Assembly (NCBI RefSeq): GCF_900107585.1
Contig: NZ_FNQM01000001.1
Location: forward strand, 434,001 to 498,000
Direction: 5' to 3'
DNA: 64,000 nucleotides
Origin: Rubrimonas cliftonensis
GTDB lineage: Bacteria; Pseudomonadota; Alphaproteobacteria; Rhodobacterales; Rhodobacteraceae
Part shown: in pieces, positions 15,434 through 24,102 of the stretch
How the letters are laid out: the number at the start of each line of letters is the position of its first letter
Numbering within the stretch: the first letter of the stretch is position 1
Notes under the pieces: generated by a model
Database searches by the model: none
Told to the model about the DNA's origin: nothing
What the model saw: the letters and a program-made list of their open reading frames with translations, nothing else
Made by a program: the position numbers and the translations under genes

Positions 15434-17101
15434 TCAGACCGGCCGGCCAGCGTCGGCCTCAGCCGCCGCGACCTCATCAAGCGGCGTCCCGACCTCCTCG
15501 CCGGGCTTCTCCGCCTCGTTCTCCGCGTCGAGCGCAAGCTCATCGAGGGACACCATGCCGAGCTGGACGCGCGCCGTCATCACCAGCGCCTGCGCCTCCT
15601 CCAGCGTCACGTCGAAGGGTTCGAGGATGCCGTCGTCCTTCTGCCGACGGCCGTCGGCGCCTTCGGTCACGCCACCGGCGAGCTCCCAGTCGGCGCAGGT
15701 CGCGAAGTCGGAGAGGCTCAGCACCCCGTCCTGCGCCAGCGCCAGCAACATCTGCGGCGAGAGGCCCTGGAACGTGATCAGGTCCTCCTGCGCGCCCAGC
15801 GCGCGCGCCTTCTCAAGCGCCTGCGCCGCCTGCTCCTCCAGATGCTCGCGGGCGCGCGCCTGAAGCTCCTCCGCCGTCGCCTCGTCGAAGCCGTCGATGG
15901 CGGCCAGCTCGTCGTGCTCGACGAAGGCCACCTCCTCGATGCTGGTGAAGCCCTCCGCCACCAGAAGCTGCGCCACCATCTCGTCGATGTTCATCGCGTC
16001 CATGAACATCTTGGAGCGGGCCTCGAACTCGGCGCGGCGGCGCGAGCTCTCCTCCTCCTCGGTCATGATGTCGATCGACCAGCCGGTGAGCTGGCTGGCC
16101 AGCCGCACGTTCTGGCCGCGCCGGCCGATGGCGAGCGAAAGCTGCTCCTCGGGCACCACCACCTCGGCGCGCATCGCGTCCTCGTCCATCACGACCTTGG
16201 ACACCTCGGCCGGCTGGAGCGCGTTCACGAGGAAGGTCGCGGTGTCGGAGGTCCACGGAATGATGTCGATCTTCTCGCCCTGAAGCTCGCCGACCACGGC
16301 CTGCACGCGAGAGCCCCGCATGCCGACGCAGGCGCCCACGGGATCGATGGAGTTCTCGTAGCTGATGACGCCGATCTTGGCGCGCGAGCCGGGGTCGCGC
16401 GCGACGGCCTTGATCTCGATGGCGCCGTCGTAGATCTCCGGCACCTCCATCTTGAACAGCTCCGCCATGAACTCCGGCGCAGTGCGGCTGAGGAAGATCT
16501 GCGGGCCGCGCGCCTCGGCGCGCACGTCGCGGACATAGGCGCGGATGCGGTCGCCGACGCGATAGGCCTCGCGCGGGATCAGCTGGTCGCGGCGCAACAT
16601 CCCCTCGCCGCGGCCGAGATCGACGATGACGTTGCCGTATTCGACCCGCTTGACCACGCCGTTGATGATGGTCCCGATGCGGTCCTTGTATTCCTCGTAC
16701 TGCCGCTCGCGCTCGGCCTCACGGACCTTCTGGACGATGACCTGCTTGGCGGTCTGCGCGGCGACTCGGCCGAACTCCATCGTCGGCAGCGTGTCGATCT
16801 CGACGAAATCGCCCACCTCGGTCTCGGGGTTGAGCGCGCGGGCCTCGTCGAGGCTCATCTGACCCTGGTAGTTCTCGACCTCCTCCACGACCTCCTTGAC
16901 CCGGGTCATGGTGATCTCGCCGGTCTTGCGGTCGATGGCGGCGCGCACGTCGACGTCGGCGCCGTAGCGGGCGCGGGCGGCCTTGCCGAGGCTGTCCTCC
17001 ATCGCCTCGAGCACCAGCTCGCGGTCGATCAGCTTCTCGCGCGCCACGGCGTCCGCGATCTGCAGCAGCTCAAGCCTGTTGGCCGATACGGCGGTGCTCA
17101 T
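15434..17101 (-). CDS. nusA: Transcription termination/antitermination factor NusA
   Basis: NusA binds RNA polymerase and nascent RNA and modulates pausing, termination and antitermination. The 555-residue protein has the N-terminal polymerase-binding domain ([20 protein letters not shown]), an S1 domain with [20 protein letters not shown] (about residues 140-160), two KH domains ([20 protein letters not shown] and [20 protein letters not shown]), then two helix-hairpin-helix repeats, the second ending in [11 protein letters not shown]-type sequence, and an acidic tail. The start overlaps the rimP stop (ATGA). NusA is known to regulate its own operon, which fits the terminator-like element upstream of rimP. 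Confidence 0.95.
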   Translation of the reverse strand: MSTAVSANRLELLQIADAVAREKLIDRELVLEAMEDSLGKAARARYGADVDVRAAIDRKTGEITMTRVKEVVEEVENYQGQMSLDEARALNPETEVGDFVEIDTLPTMEFGRVAAQTAKQVIVQKVREAERERQYEEYKDRIGTIINGVVKRVEYGNVIVDLGRGEGMLRRDQLIPREAYRVGDRIRAYVRDVRAEARGPQIFLSRTAPEFMAELFKMEVPEIYDGAIEIKAVARDPGSRAKIGVISYENSIDPVGACVGMRGSRVQAVVGELQGEKIDIIPWTSDTATFLVNALQPAEVSKVVMDEDAMRAEVVVPEEQLSLAIGRRGQNVRLASQLTGWSIDIMTEEEESSRRRAEFEARSKMFMDAMNIDEMVAQLLVAEGFTSIEEVAFVEHDELAAIDGFDEATAEELQARAREHLEEQAAQALEKARALGAQEDLITFQGLSPQMLLALAQDGVLSLSDFATCADWELAGGVTEGADGRRQKDDGILEPFDVTLEEAQALVMTARVQLGMVSLDELALDAENEAEKPGEEVGTPLDEVAAAEADAGRPV

Positions 17102-17724
17102 TGGCGCGTCTCCTCGGTCTGCGCGTCGCGGGACGCGTCGTCCTCTTGTTCTTCATCGTCATCGTCGTCGGGCGTTTCGACGACCTCATCGAACGCCGCG
17201 GGGTCGAAGCCCTTGTCGGCCTGGGCCTTCAGCGACGCCTCGATCAGCGCGTCGGTCAGCACCAGCTTGGCGTCCGACAGCGCCCCGAAGGGGATGCGCG
17301 CCGCCTCGCCGCTCTCCAGCGTCAGCAGCACCTCGTCGCCGTCCAGCCCCGTCAGGTCGCCCGCGTAGCGCTTGCGGCCATTGATCAGCTCGTCGGTCTC
17401 GAGCTTCGCCGTCCAGCCCTTCCAGCGCTCGAAGTCCTCCAGCCGCGTCAGCGGCCGGTCGATGCCCGGCGAGGACACCTCCAGCGCGTATTCGCGTTCG
17501 ATGGGGTCCTCCACGTCGAGCAGGGCGGAGAGCGCGCGGCTCAGGTCGGCGCAGTCGTCGATCTCCATGCGGCCGTCGGGCCGCTCGGCCATGACCTGCA
17601 GCGTGATGCGCCTGCCGCCCATCAGCCGCACGCGCACCAGGTCGAACCCGAGCCCCTCGACGGTGGGCGCGATAAGGTCTGCGATGCGCCGGTCCACAGG
17701 CGCCTTTGCGAGCATGTCGGCCAT
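17098..17724 (-). CDS. rimP: Ribosome maturation factor RimP
   Basis: RimP assists 30S assembly. The 208-residue protein contains the N-terminal domain (IADLIAPTVEGLGFDLVRVR, then ITLQVMAERPDGRMEIDDCA), the signature YALEVSSPGIDRPLTR, and a Sm-like C-terminal domain. It ends in an unusually acidic tail (DDDDDEEQEDD), like RbfA in the same operon. First gene of the operon; a promoter and a terminator-like hairpin precede it. ATG 17724 is taken; ATG 17715 is possible. Confidence 0.93.
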   Translation of the reverse strand: MADMLAKAPVDRRIADLIAPTVEGLGFDLVRVRLMGGRRITLQVMAERPDGRMEIDDCADLSRALSALLDVEDPIEREYALEVSSPGIDRPLTRLEDFERWKGWTAKLETDELINGRKRYAGDLTGLDGDEVLLTLESGEAARIPFGALSDAKLVLTDALIEASLKAQADKGFDPAAFDEVVETPDDDDDEEQEDDASRDAQTEETRQ

Positions 17725-17750
17725 GGCGGCGGCTTGAGCTCCAGAAAACG

Positions 17751-17773
17751 AAAAAAGGCCGCAGATAGCGGCC
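17751..17773 (-). terminator. Intrinsic terminator in the rimP leader (attenuator candidate)
   Basis: On the minus strand GGCCGC, 5 bases, GCGGCC, followed by TTTTTTC. It is a textbook Rho-independent terminator placed 27 bases before rimP and about 50 bases after the predicted transcription start, so it can only act on the operon's own leader. An RNA leader ahead of rimP is a known feature in bacteria. Confidence 0.75.
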
Positions 17774-17828
17774 CGCCTCGTCTCCCGTGGGACCCGCCTG
17801 GGTTGGCGAGACCGCCGCTGTGGCGTGG

Positions 17829-17857
17829 CGTATACGCCCAGCCGCCCGCCGTGGCAA
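17829..17857 (-). promoter_or_regulatory. Promoter of the rimP-nusA-infB-rbfA operon
   Basis: TTGCCA at -35 and TATACG at -10 with a 17-base spacer on the minus strand, about 100 bases before the rimP ATG. The best sigma-70 match I saw in the window. Confidence 0.6.
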
Positions 17858-17902
17858 GCGTGCGAGACGAACCTTGCGCTGCGCGGCGGCGGCGAACTCC
17901 GC

Positions 17903-18796
17903 TCAGACCGAGGTGATGCGCCCCGGCCGCGTCCGCGGACCCGGCGCCGCCTCGACGCGGCCGCGGCCGCGCTCGCGCGCCTTCGCCAGCGCCTTGCCGG
18001 CGCGCAGGCAGATCTCCGCGAGCGTCGCGTCGTCGGGCTGGAGCACCGCGACGCCGGCGCAGATCGAGGCGCGGCCGCCGTTCACCTCGATGAACGGATC
18101 CTCGGAGATCGCGTCGCGCACGCGGCGCACCGCCTCCACGCCGTTCTCGATCTCGGATTCCGGCATCATCGCCACGAAGACCTCGCCCTCCCAGCGCGCC
18201 ACCACGTCATAGCCGCGCAGCACCTGCACCATCGTCTCCGCCGAGAGCCGCAGGGCGCGGTCGCGCGCCACGGGGTCCGCGCCCGGCGCGTCCGCCTCCA
18301 GTTCGATCAGCGCGACGGAGAGGCTGCGCCCGGTGCGGCGGGCGCGGGAGATCTCGTCGCGCCCGCGCCGCATCGCGCCGAGGCGATTGGGAAGCCCGGT
18401 GAGCGGATCTTCGAGGCGCGCGGGGTCGGCGCGGCGCTGCGCCTCGTCAAGCCGCTCCGTCAGCGCCGCGAAGCCGTGGGCCAGCCGCGCCGCGTCGTCG
18501 GCCGGCACGGTTCCGGCGCGGCGCGGCGGGATGAACTCCGCCGCGCTGTCGGCGATCTTGCCGACCGGGTCCAGCCGCCCGCGCAGGGACAAGGCGCTGA
18601 AGACGGAGACCGCCGCCGCCGCGCCCAGCGCGCCGAGGCCGGCGGCGCCGGCGGGGAGTATCTCAAGCGCGAGGCCAAGGCCCGCCAGCAGCGGCGCTGC
18701 GGCCGCCGCGCCGCACCACGTCAGGCCAGCCGCGCGCAAACTGAGCGGGCGTCTGCCGCGCGCCGGCGCATTCCGCCTTTCGCCGCGATCCGCCAT
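17903..18796 (-). CDS. GGDEF-domain protein with degenerate active site
   Basis: A 297-residue protein with two N-terminal hydrophobic stretches ([20 protein letters not shown] and AAGLGALGAAAAVSVFSALS), a HAMP-like linker and a C-terminal GGDEF domain starting DPLTGLPNRLGAMRRGRDEI. Where diguanylate cyclases have RxGGDEF the sequence reads RWEGEVFV, so two key positions of the signature are changed and synthesis of cyclic-di-GMP is doubtful. It may sense or bind instead. Start ATG 18796 has GGGGGGAT just upstream; 18814 is the alternative. No EAL domain follows. Confidence 0.78.
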   Translation of the reverse strand: MADRGERRNAPARGRRPLSLRAAGLTWCGAAAAAPLLAGLGLALEILPAGAAGLGALGAAAAVSVFSALSLRGRLDPVGKIADSAAEFIPPRRAGTVPADDAARLAHGFAALTERLDEAQRRADPARLEDPLTGLPNRLGAMRRGRDEISRARRTGRSLSVALIELEADAPGADPVARDRALRLSAETMVQVLRGYDVVARWEGEVFVAMMPESEIENGVEAVRRVRDAISEDPFIEVNGGRASICAGVAVLQPDDATLAEICLRAGKALAKARERGRGRVEAAPGPRTRPGRITSV

Positions 18797-18850
18797 CGAT
18801 CCCCCCACACGCACACGATGCTACACGATCGCTGTGGCATGAGCCCTTCT

Positions 18851-18904
18851 AAAAAAGCGTTTCTCCGGCGGCGGACTCGCTTTGAGGCGCGGGAAGAAAC
18901 GCTT
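18851..18904 (-). terminator. Terminator after the flavin reductase gene
   Basis: 10-base inverted repeat AAGCGTTTCT / AGAAACGCTT with a 30-base GC-rich spacer that can fold internally, running into T6 on the minus strand. Confidence 0.6.
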
Positions 18905-18971
18905 CCGGGAGAGCGGCGTTGAGCCAGCGCAACCTTGGGCGGAAGCGCCCCCGCTGCGCACGCGCCGCCAG

Positions 18972-19883
18972 TCAGCTTCGATGGCGGACCGCGCGACTCA
19001 GCGCCGCGCGCACCGCCTCGACCTCAAGGGGGCAGGCCATCGCGTCGGCCGCACCGGCCACCGGGGTCGCGCGCCAGGACGGGCCGGAGGGCCGCAGGGC
19101 GTCTGCGTCGACCGCATAGACGACGCGGTGGGCGCCGTCGGGCTCGTCGAAACTGTGCAGCGGCGTCGGGCGCCCCGCTCCCTCGCACCAACGCGCGATC
19201 AGGCCGCTCAGCGATGCCGGGTCGTCGGCGGGGCCGAAGGCGGCGGCGGTGGGCAGGCGCAGCCCGCGCCCGTCCTCGCGGGTGAGGATCGCGTCGCCCG
19301 CCCGCGCAACCACGCTCAGGCGCACGCCCGAATCGAGCGCCGCGAACCTGCCCCCGCAGTAGAGCAGCGGCGCCGCAGCGGCGCGCCCGAAGCCGATCAC
19401 CTCGCCGATCACGATGACATGATCGCCCGCGTCGATGCGCTCGCGCATGCGGCAGTCGAACCACGCCGCGACCCCGCGGAACACCGGCGCCCCGGTCTCG
19501 CGCGGCCCCCAGGCGACCGAGGCGAACTTGTCCGCGCCGCGCGTCGCGAACACGCGCGCGACCTCCTGCTGGTCGGCCGAGAGCACGTTGACGGCGAAGC
19601 CGTCGGCCTGCGCGAACACCGGATAGCTCGCCGCGCCGCGCCCCAGGCACACGAGCACCAGCGGCGGCTCCAGCGAGACGGAGGTGAACGAGTTGGCCGT
19701 GAAGCCCGCCGGCCTGCCGTCCGGCCCCAGCGCCGTCGTCACCGTCACGCCGGTCGCGAAGCCGCCCAGCGCGCGCCGCAGCATCGCGCCGTCAAGCGTC
19801 CCCGCCGGGGCGCCCGCGCCCTCGCCGGCGTCTCCCATGGCGCCGTCCTCGGGGGCGGTCGATGTCGCGCGTGCGACGCCCAT
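18972..19883 (-). CDS. Flavin reductase family protein (FMN-binding) with extra C-terminal domain
   Basis: The N-terminal part (about residues 30-185) is a flavin reductase-like FMN-binding domain: LRRALGGFATGVTVTTALGP, GFTANSFTSVSLEPPLVLVC, SADQQEVARVFA, and DHVIVIGEVIGF. Such proteins supply reduced flavin to monooxygenases. About 115 further residues (LSVVARAGDAILTREDGRGL onward) form a region found in a subset of the family; it may be a second small ligand-binding module. The start has GGGAG 6 bases upstream. It is divergent from the YeeE/YedE gene, and no partner monooxygenase is adjacent. Confidence 0.75.
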   Translation of the reverse strand: MGVARATSTAPEDGAMGDAGEGAGAPAGTLDGAMLRRALGGFATGVTVTTALGPDGRPAGFTANSFTSVSLEPPLVLVCLGRGAASYPVFAQADGFAVNVLSADQQEVARVFATRGADKFASVAWGPRETGAPVFRGVAAWFDCRMRERIDAGDHVIVIGEVIGFGRAAAAPLLYCGGRFAALDSGVRLSVVARAGDAILTREDGRGLRLPTAAAFGPADDPASLSGLIARWCEGAGRPTPLHSFDEPDGAHRVVYAVDADALRPSGPSWRATPVAGAADAMACPLEVEAVRAALSRAVRHRS

Positions 19884-19999
19884 GCAATGCTCCCTTGCGC
19901 GCCCGTCGCGCCACCTGCGACATATGGCCCGCGACGGCCCCGTTGTCTAACACGAACGTCGCGGGCGAGACGCCATGTGCGGCAAGCGGAGAGCGGACG

Positions 20000-21169
20000 A
20001 TGCAGACGCGGATACTGGTCGGGGCGGGCGCGGCGCTCGCAGCGGTCGCCGCCGCCGCGGCGGCGCAGGGCGGCGCGGCGATGGCGCTGACCGCGCTGAT
20101 CGGCGCCGCGGCCGGCGTCGCGCTCTATCACGCCGCGTTCGGCTTCACCGCGGCCTGGCGGCGTTTTTCGCGCGAGGGGCGCGGCGCGGGTCTGCGCGCG
20201 CAGATGCTGCTCATCGGCCTGACCTGCCTGCTCACCTTCCCGATGATGGCGTTCGGCCCGGCGATGGGCCTGAACGCCCAAGGAAACATCCTGCCGATGG
20301 GGCTCGCCTCGGCGCTCGGCGCCTTCCTGTTCGGCGTGGGGATGCAGATCGGCGGCGGCTGCGCCTCGGGCACGCTGTTCGTGGCCGGCGGCGGCTCGAC
20401 GCGCATGGTCGTCGTGCTGATCGCCTTCGTCGCCGGCTCGGTCTGGTCCACCGCGCATTACGACGTCTGGGGCGCTTGGCCGATGCTGAACGAGCGCCGC
20501 GGCGTCTCGCTGCTCGCCGAGTTCGGCCTCGGCGGCGCGTTGCTGGCCATGGCGCTGGCGCTGGGTGCGATCTGGCTCGTCAGCGCGTGGTGGGAGAAGC
20601 GCCGCCATGGCGCGCTCGAACCCCTGCGCCCCACCGCCTCGCTGCTCGCCGGCCCGTGGTCGCTCGCCGCCGGCGCCGTCGCGCTGGCGCTGGTCGGGGC
20701 CGCGACAATGGCCGTCACGGGGCGGCCCTGGGGCGTGACCTGGGGCTTCGCGCTCTGGGGCGGGCTGGGCGCGGAGGCGCTGGGGATGGACGTGCGCTCG
20801 TGGAGCTACTGGGGCGGCTGGCGCTCCGGCGCGCTCGACGCCGGCGTGTTCGGCGTCCCGACCTCGGTGATGAACCTCGGGATCGTCTGCGGCGCGATGG
20901 CGGCGGCGGCGCTCGCGGGCCGTTTCGCGCCGACGCTGAACCTCTCGACGCGCGACGTGCTGACGGCGATCGTCGGCGGGCTGATCATGGGCTGGGGCGC
21001 GCGCATGGCCTATGGCTGCAACATCGGGGCCTATCTCGGCGGGCTGGTCTCAGGCTCGCTGCATGGCTGGTGGTGGCTGATCTTCGGCTACGCCGGCAGC
21101 CTGCTCGGCGTGCGAGTCCGCGGCCTGCTGGCGATGGACCCGCCGCCGGCGCGCACCGCGCCGGCGTGA
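20000..21169 (+). CDS. YeeE/YedE family membrane transporter (sulfur compound uptake)
   Basis: A 389-residue polytopic protein with the family's duplicated structure. The signature Cys are present: GMQIGGGCASGTLFVAGGGS (Cys near residue 121) in the first half and ARMAYGCNIGAYLGGLVSGS (Cys near 339) in the second. Characterised relatives (TsuA/YeeE) import thiosulfate through Cys relays; others handle sulfite or selenium-related compounds. The true start is ATG 20000 rather than the longer open frame, because it begins with a membrane segment. Its divergent neighbour is a flavin reductase. Confidence 0.82.
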   Translation: MQTRILVGAGAALAAVAAAAAAQGGAAMALTALIGAAAGVALYHAAFGFTAAWRRFSREGRGAGLRAQMLLIGLTCLLTFPMMAFGPAMGLNAQGNILPMGLASALGAFLFGVGMQIGGGCASGTLFVAGGGSTRMVVVLIAFVAGSVWSTAHYDVWGAWPMLNERRGVSLLAEFGLGGALLAMALALGAIWLVSAWWEKRRHGALEPLRPTASLLAGPWSLAAGAVALALVGAATMAVTGRPWGVTWGFALWGGLGAEALGMDVRSWSYWGGWRSGALDAGVFGVPTSVMNLGIVCGAMAAAALAGRFAPTLNLSTRDVLTAIVGGLIMGWGARMAYGCNIGAYLGGLVSGSLHGWWWLIFGYAGSLLGVRVRGLLAMDPPPARTAPA

Positions 21170-21184
21170 GGCGCCGTAGGCCCA

Positions 21185-22372
21185 ATGGCTGAGACCTTCG
21201 AGGCCGTCATCCTCGGCGCCGGCGCCGCGGGCATGATGTGCGCCGCCCACGCCGCCGCGCGCGGGGCCCGCGTGCTGGTGGTCGACCACGCCCGCGCGCC
21301 CGGCGAGAAGATCCGCATCTCCGGCGGCGGGCGCTGCAACTTCACCAACCTGAACACGACGCCCGACCGCTTCCTCTCCGCCAACCCGCATTTCGCGAAA
21401 TCCGCGCTGGGCCGCTACCGCCCCGAGGATTTTTTGGCGCTGGTGGAGCGTCACGGCATCGCGTGGCGCGAAAAGACCCTCGGCCAGCTTTTCTGCGACG
21501 GCTCGGCGAAGCAGATCGTCGCGATGATGGTGGCGGAGATGGCGGCCGCCGGCGCCGAACTCCGGCTCGGCGTCTCGGTCGAGGCGCTGGAGCGCGGGGC
21601 CGACGGCTGGTGGCTGCGGCTGAGCGACGGCGCCGCGCTCGCCGCCCGGCGCTTGGTGGTGGCGACGGGCGGCAAGTCGATCCCCAAGATGGGCGCCACA
21701 GGCTTCGGCTACGATGTCGCCCGCCGCTTCGGCCTCAAGCTCACCGAGACGCGCCCAGCCCTCGTGCCGCTCACCTTCACCGGCCCGGCGCTGGAGGCCT
21801 TCGCCGGGCTGGCCGGGGTCGCCGCGCAGGCCACGGTCGCCTGCGGGCGGACGGCCTTCGACGAGGCGCTGCTCTTCACCCATCGCGGCCTCTCCGGCCC
21901 GGCGATCCTGCAGATCTCCTCCTACTGGCGCGAGGGCGAGCCGATCACCGTGGGCCTGCTGCCCAACGCGCTGCCGGCGCTGAAGGCGCGGCGCGCGGCG
22001 GGCGGCGGCGTCGGGGTCGCGGCGGCGCTGGCGGAGCGGCTGCCGCGCCGCCTCGCCGCCTTTCTCGCCGAGGGCTTCGACGCGCCGCTCGCCGCCACCT
22101 CCGACGCCCGTCTCGCGGAACTCGCCGCGAGGCTCGGCGCATGGCCGCTGCGGCCGACCGGCTCGGAGGGCTGGCGCACCGCCGAAGTCACCCTCGGCGG
22201 CGTCGACACCGCGGGCCTCGACGCCGCGACGCTGGAGGCCCGCGCCGTTCCCGGCCTTCACTTCATCGGCGAGGTGGTGGACGTGACGGGCTGGCTCGGC
22301 GGCTACAACTTCCAGTGGGCCTGGGCCTCGGGCTGGGCGGCGGGCGCCGCGATCGCCGCACGCGCGGCGTGA
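21185..22372 (+). CDS. HI0933-family FAD-dependent oxidoreductase
   Basis: A 395-residue flavoprotein of the HI0933/YhiN family. It shows the Rossmann FAD motif AVILGAGAAGMMCAAHAAAR (residues 8-27), the family signature GEKIRISGGGRCNFTNLNTT (about 41-60), VVATGGKSIPKMGATGFGYD, and a C-terminal GLHFIGEVVDVTGWLGGYNF followed by WAWASGWAAG. Reaction not established; one relative, BaiN, acts on steroids. It lies 15 bases after the YeeE/YedE gene and is probably cotranscribed. Confidence 0.86.
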   Translation: MAETFEAVILGAGAAGMMCAAHAAARGARVLVVDHARAPGEKIRISGGGRCNFTNLNTTPDRFLSANPHFAKSALGRYRPEDFLALVERHGIAWREKTLGQLFCDGSAKQIVAMMVAEMAAAGAELRLGVSVEALERGADGWWLRLSDGAALAARRLVVATGGKSIPKMGATGFGYDVARRFGLKLTETRPALVPLTFTGPALEAFAGLAGVAAQATVACGRTAFDEALLFTHRGLSGPAILQISSYWREGEPITVGLLPNALPALKARRAAGGGVGVAAALAERLPRRLAAFLAEGFDAPLAATSDARLAELAARLGAWPLRPTGSEGWRTAEVTLGGVDTAGLDAATLEARAVPGLHFIGEVVDVTGWLGGYNFQWAWASGWAAGAAIAARAA

Positions 22373-22473
22373 ATAATCGGTCAATGATCGAATTGTCCCG
22401 CGGTAATTGACACCCGTTTAAGTCCCCGGGCCCGAGTTTCGCACCATCCGAGATCGGAGGCGGTCGTCCGAAA

Positions 22474-23907
22474 ATGCATGTTCGCATCAGAAATGGCCTC
22501 AAAGGCGTCTCCCTGCGGACGCTCGCGCTGACGGCCTTCGTCGTCCTCTGCGCAGCTGCGGGCCTCTTGCAGCTCGACAGGGCCGTGCGGGACTGGCGGG
22601 CCACGACGGCCAACCGCGCCGAACTTGCCTGGCGCGCGCTGCATCTGCTCGACGCCATCGGCTATCGCGGCTTCATGCAGAACTTAAAGAACGCAGTTCT
22701 TCACCCTGACATGTCGCACGATCTTGGCGCGGCCGAGCGCGATCTTGAACAGGCGTTCGGCAACCTTGCCGCGTTCGACGCCTCCGCGGCGGCGCTTGGC
22801 GTCCCTGCGCGGACCACGGCGCTCCGGACGGCGCTGATGCGCCATCGCGCGCGGCTGACCCTGATCCCGCAACTCGCTTCTCTCGGTGTTTCGCCGGGGC
22901 GGATCGACGATCTGCTCATGGTCCGCGACGAGGCGGCCCTGCGCGACGTCGACGGGCTGCTGACCGCCGCCCACGAAGCGCTCGACGCGGCCCACGCGCA
23001 GTCGGCCGATCTGGCGGGAACCGCCGCGGCGCTCGGCGTCGGGGCCGCGGTCGCGCTGGCCGCCGGCGCCGTCAGCGTCGCCTGTCAGCGGGCGCAGGGC
23101 GCGGCGCGGCGCGCGTTGGAGATTCAGGTCGCCGAGCGCACCGCCGATCTCTCGGCGGCGCTCGCCAAGGAGCGACACCTGTCCGCGCTCCAGCGCCGGT
23201 TCGTCGGCCTCGTCAGTCACGAGTTCCGCACGCCGCTGAGCATCGTCGATCTGACGATGAGCCAGACCGTCCGAAAGGTCCGCAGAACCTGCGACCCCGC
23301 CGCGCAGGCCATCGTCGAGGACGCCGGGGCGCAGGTGCGCATCGCGGTCGCGCGGCTCGTCCAGCTCATCGACACGACGCTGCTCGCGGCGCGGATCGAC
23401 GACGGTCAGATCGGCTTCGACCCGGAGGCCGTCGACCTTGCGCCGCTGCTCGAGGAAGCCCGGCAAACCTGCCTGCAGATATTTGAGGGCCGCCAGTTCG
23501 TCCTGAACGTGAGCGACGACATCGGGGCCGTGCAGTGCGACCCGGGGCATCTGCGGCAGATCCTCTGGAACCTTCTCTCCAACGCCGCGAAATACAGCGA
23601 AGAGGGCGCGCGCATCGAGACGAGCGCCGGACGCGACCGCGACAGCGGGGAAATCGTGATCACGGTGCGCGACAGCGGGCTCGGCATCGGCCCGGCCGAC
23701 CTCGCCCGCCTCACGGAGCGCTACTTCCGCGGCGACAGCGGCGAGGGCCGGCCCGGCGTCGGCCTCGGTCTGCACATCGTCGCGAAGTTGCTGGCGCTGC
23801 ATCGCGGCAGGCTTGAAGTGGAGAGCGAACTCGGCAGGGGAAGCGCGTTCTCGGCGATCTTCCCGGCGCGCCCCGCGCAGGTCGCCTCCTGCGTCCGCGC
23901 GGCCTGA
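22474..23907 (+). CDS. Membrane sensor histidine kinase (orphan)
   Basis: A 477-residue kinase: membrane segment at about residues 16-35, a periplasmic helical region of about 140 residues, a second membrane segment (AALGVGAAVALAAGAVSVAC), then HisKA with the H box VSHEFRTPL (His249), and HATPase with the N box LRQILWNLLSNAAKYSEEGA, the G1 box DSGLGIG and the G2 box GVGLGLHIV. All catalytic residues look intact. There is no response regulator next to it, so the partner must be elsewhere. GGAGG lies about 12 bases before the ATG. Confidence 0.86.
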   Translation: MHVRIRNGLKGVSLRTLALTAFVVLCAAAGLLQLDRAVRDWRATTANRAELAWRALHLLDAIGYRGFMQNLKNAVLHPDMSHDLGAAERDLEQAFGNLAAFDASAAALGVPARTTALRTALMRHRARLTLIPQLASLGVSPGRIDDLLMVRDEAALRDVDGLLTAAHEALDAAHAQSADLAGTAAALGVGAAVALAAGAVSVACQRAQGAARRALEIQVAERTADLSAALAKERHLSALQRRFVGLVSHEFRTPLSIVDLTMSQTVRKVRRTCDPAAQAIVEDAGAQVRIAVARLVQLIDTTLLAARIDDGQIGFDPEAVDLAPLLEEARQTCLQIFEGRQFVLNVSDDIGAVQCDPGHLRQILWNLLSNAAKYSEEGARIETSAGRDRDSGEIVITVRDSGLGIGPADLARLTERYFRGDSGEGRPGVGLGLHIVAKLLALHRGRLEVESELGRGSAFSAIFPARPAQVASCVRAA

Positions 23908-24102
23908 GCGCGCCGCCGAACGCGACCGCCCCGGCGCCGAGAGGCGCAGCTCAGCGCCGGAAACCGCCCTTTCGCCAAAGCGGCGAGCCCATCGCGTCTG
24001 GGCGCCCGGGAACGGCGCCGGAGCGCGGGCGCAGCGCCGACGCCCCGGCGCCGCGGCCCCTTGACGGCGGAAGCGGCGGCTGACGCCGGCGCTTCGAGGA
24101 CC

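Noticed and set aside
15842-17368. 508-residue plus-strand open frame opposite nusA and rimP
   Set aside because: Composition of an antisense shadow (Leu/His/Asp-rich); both sense genes are unambiguous.
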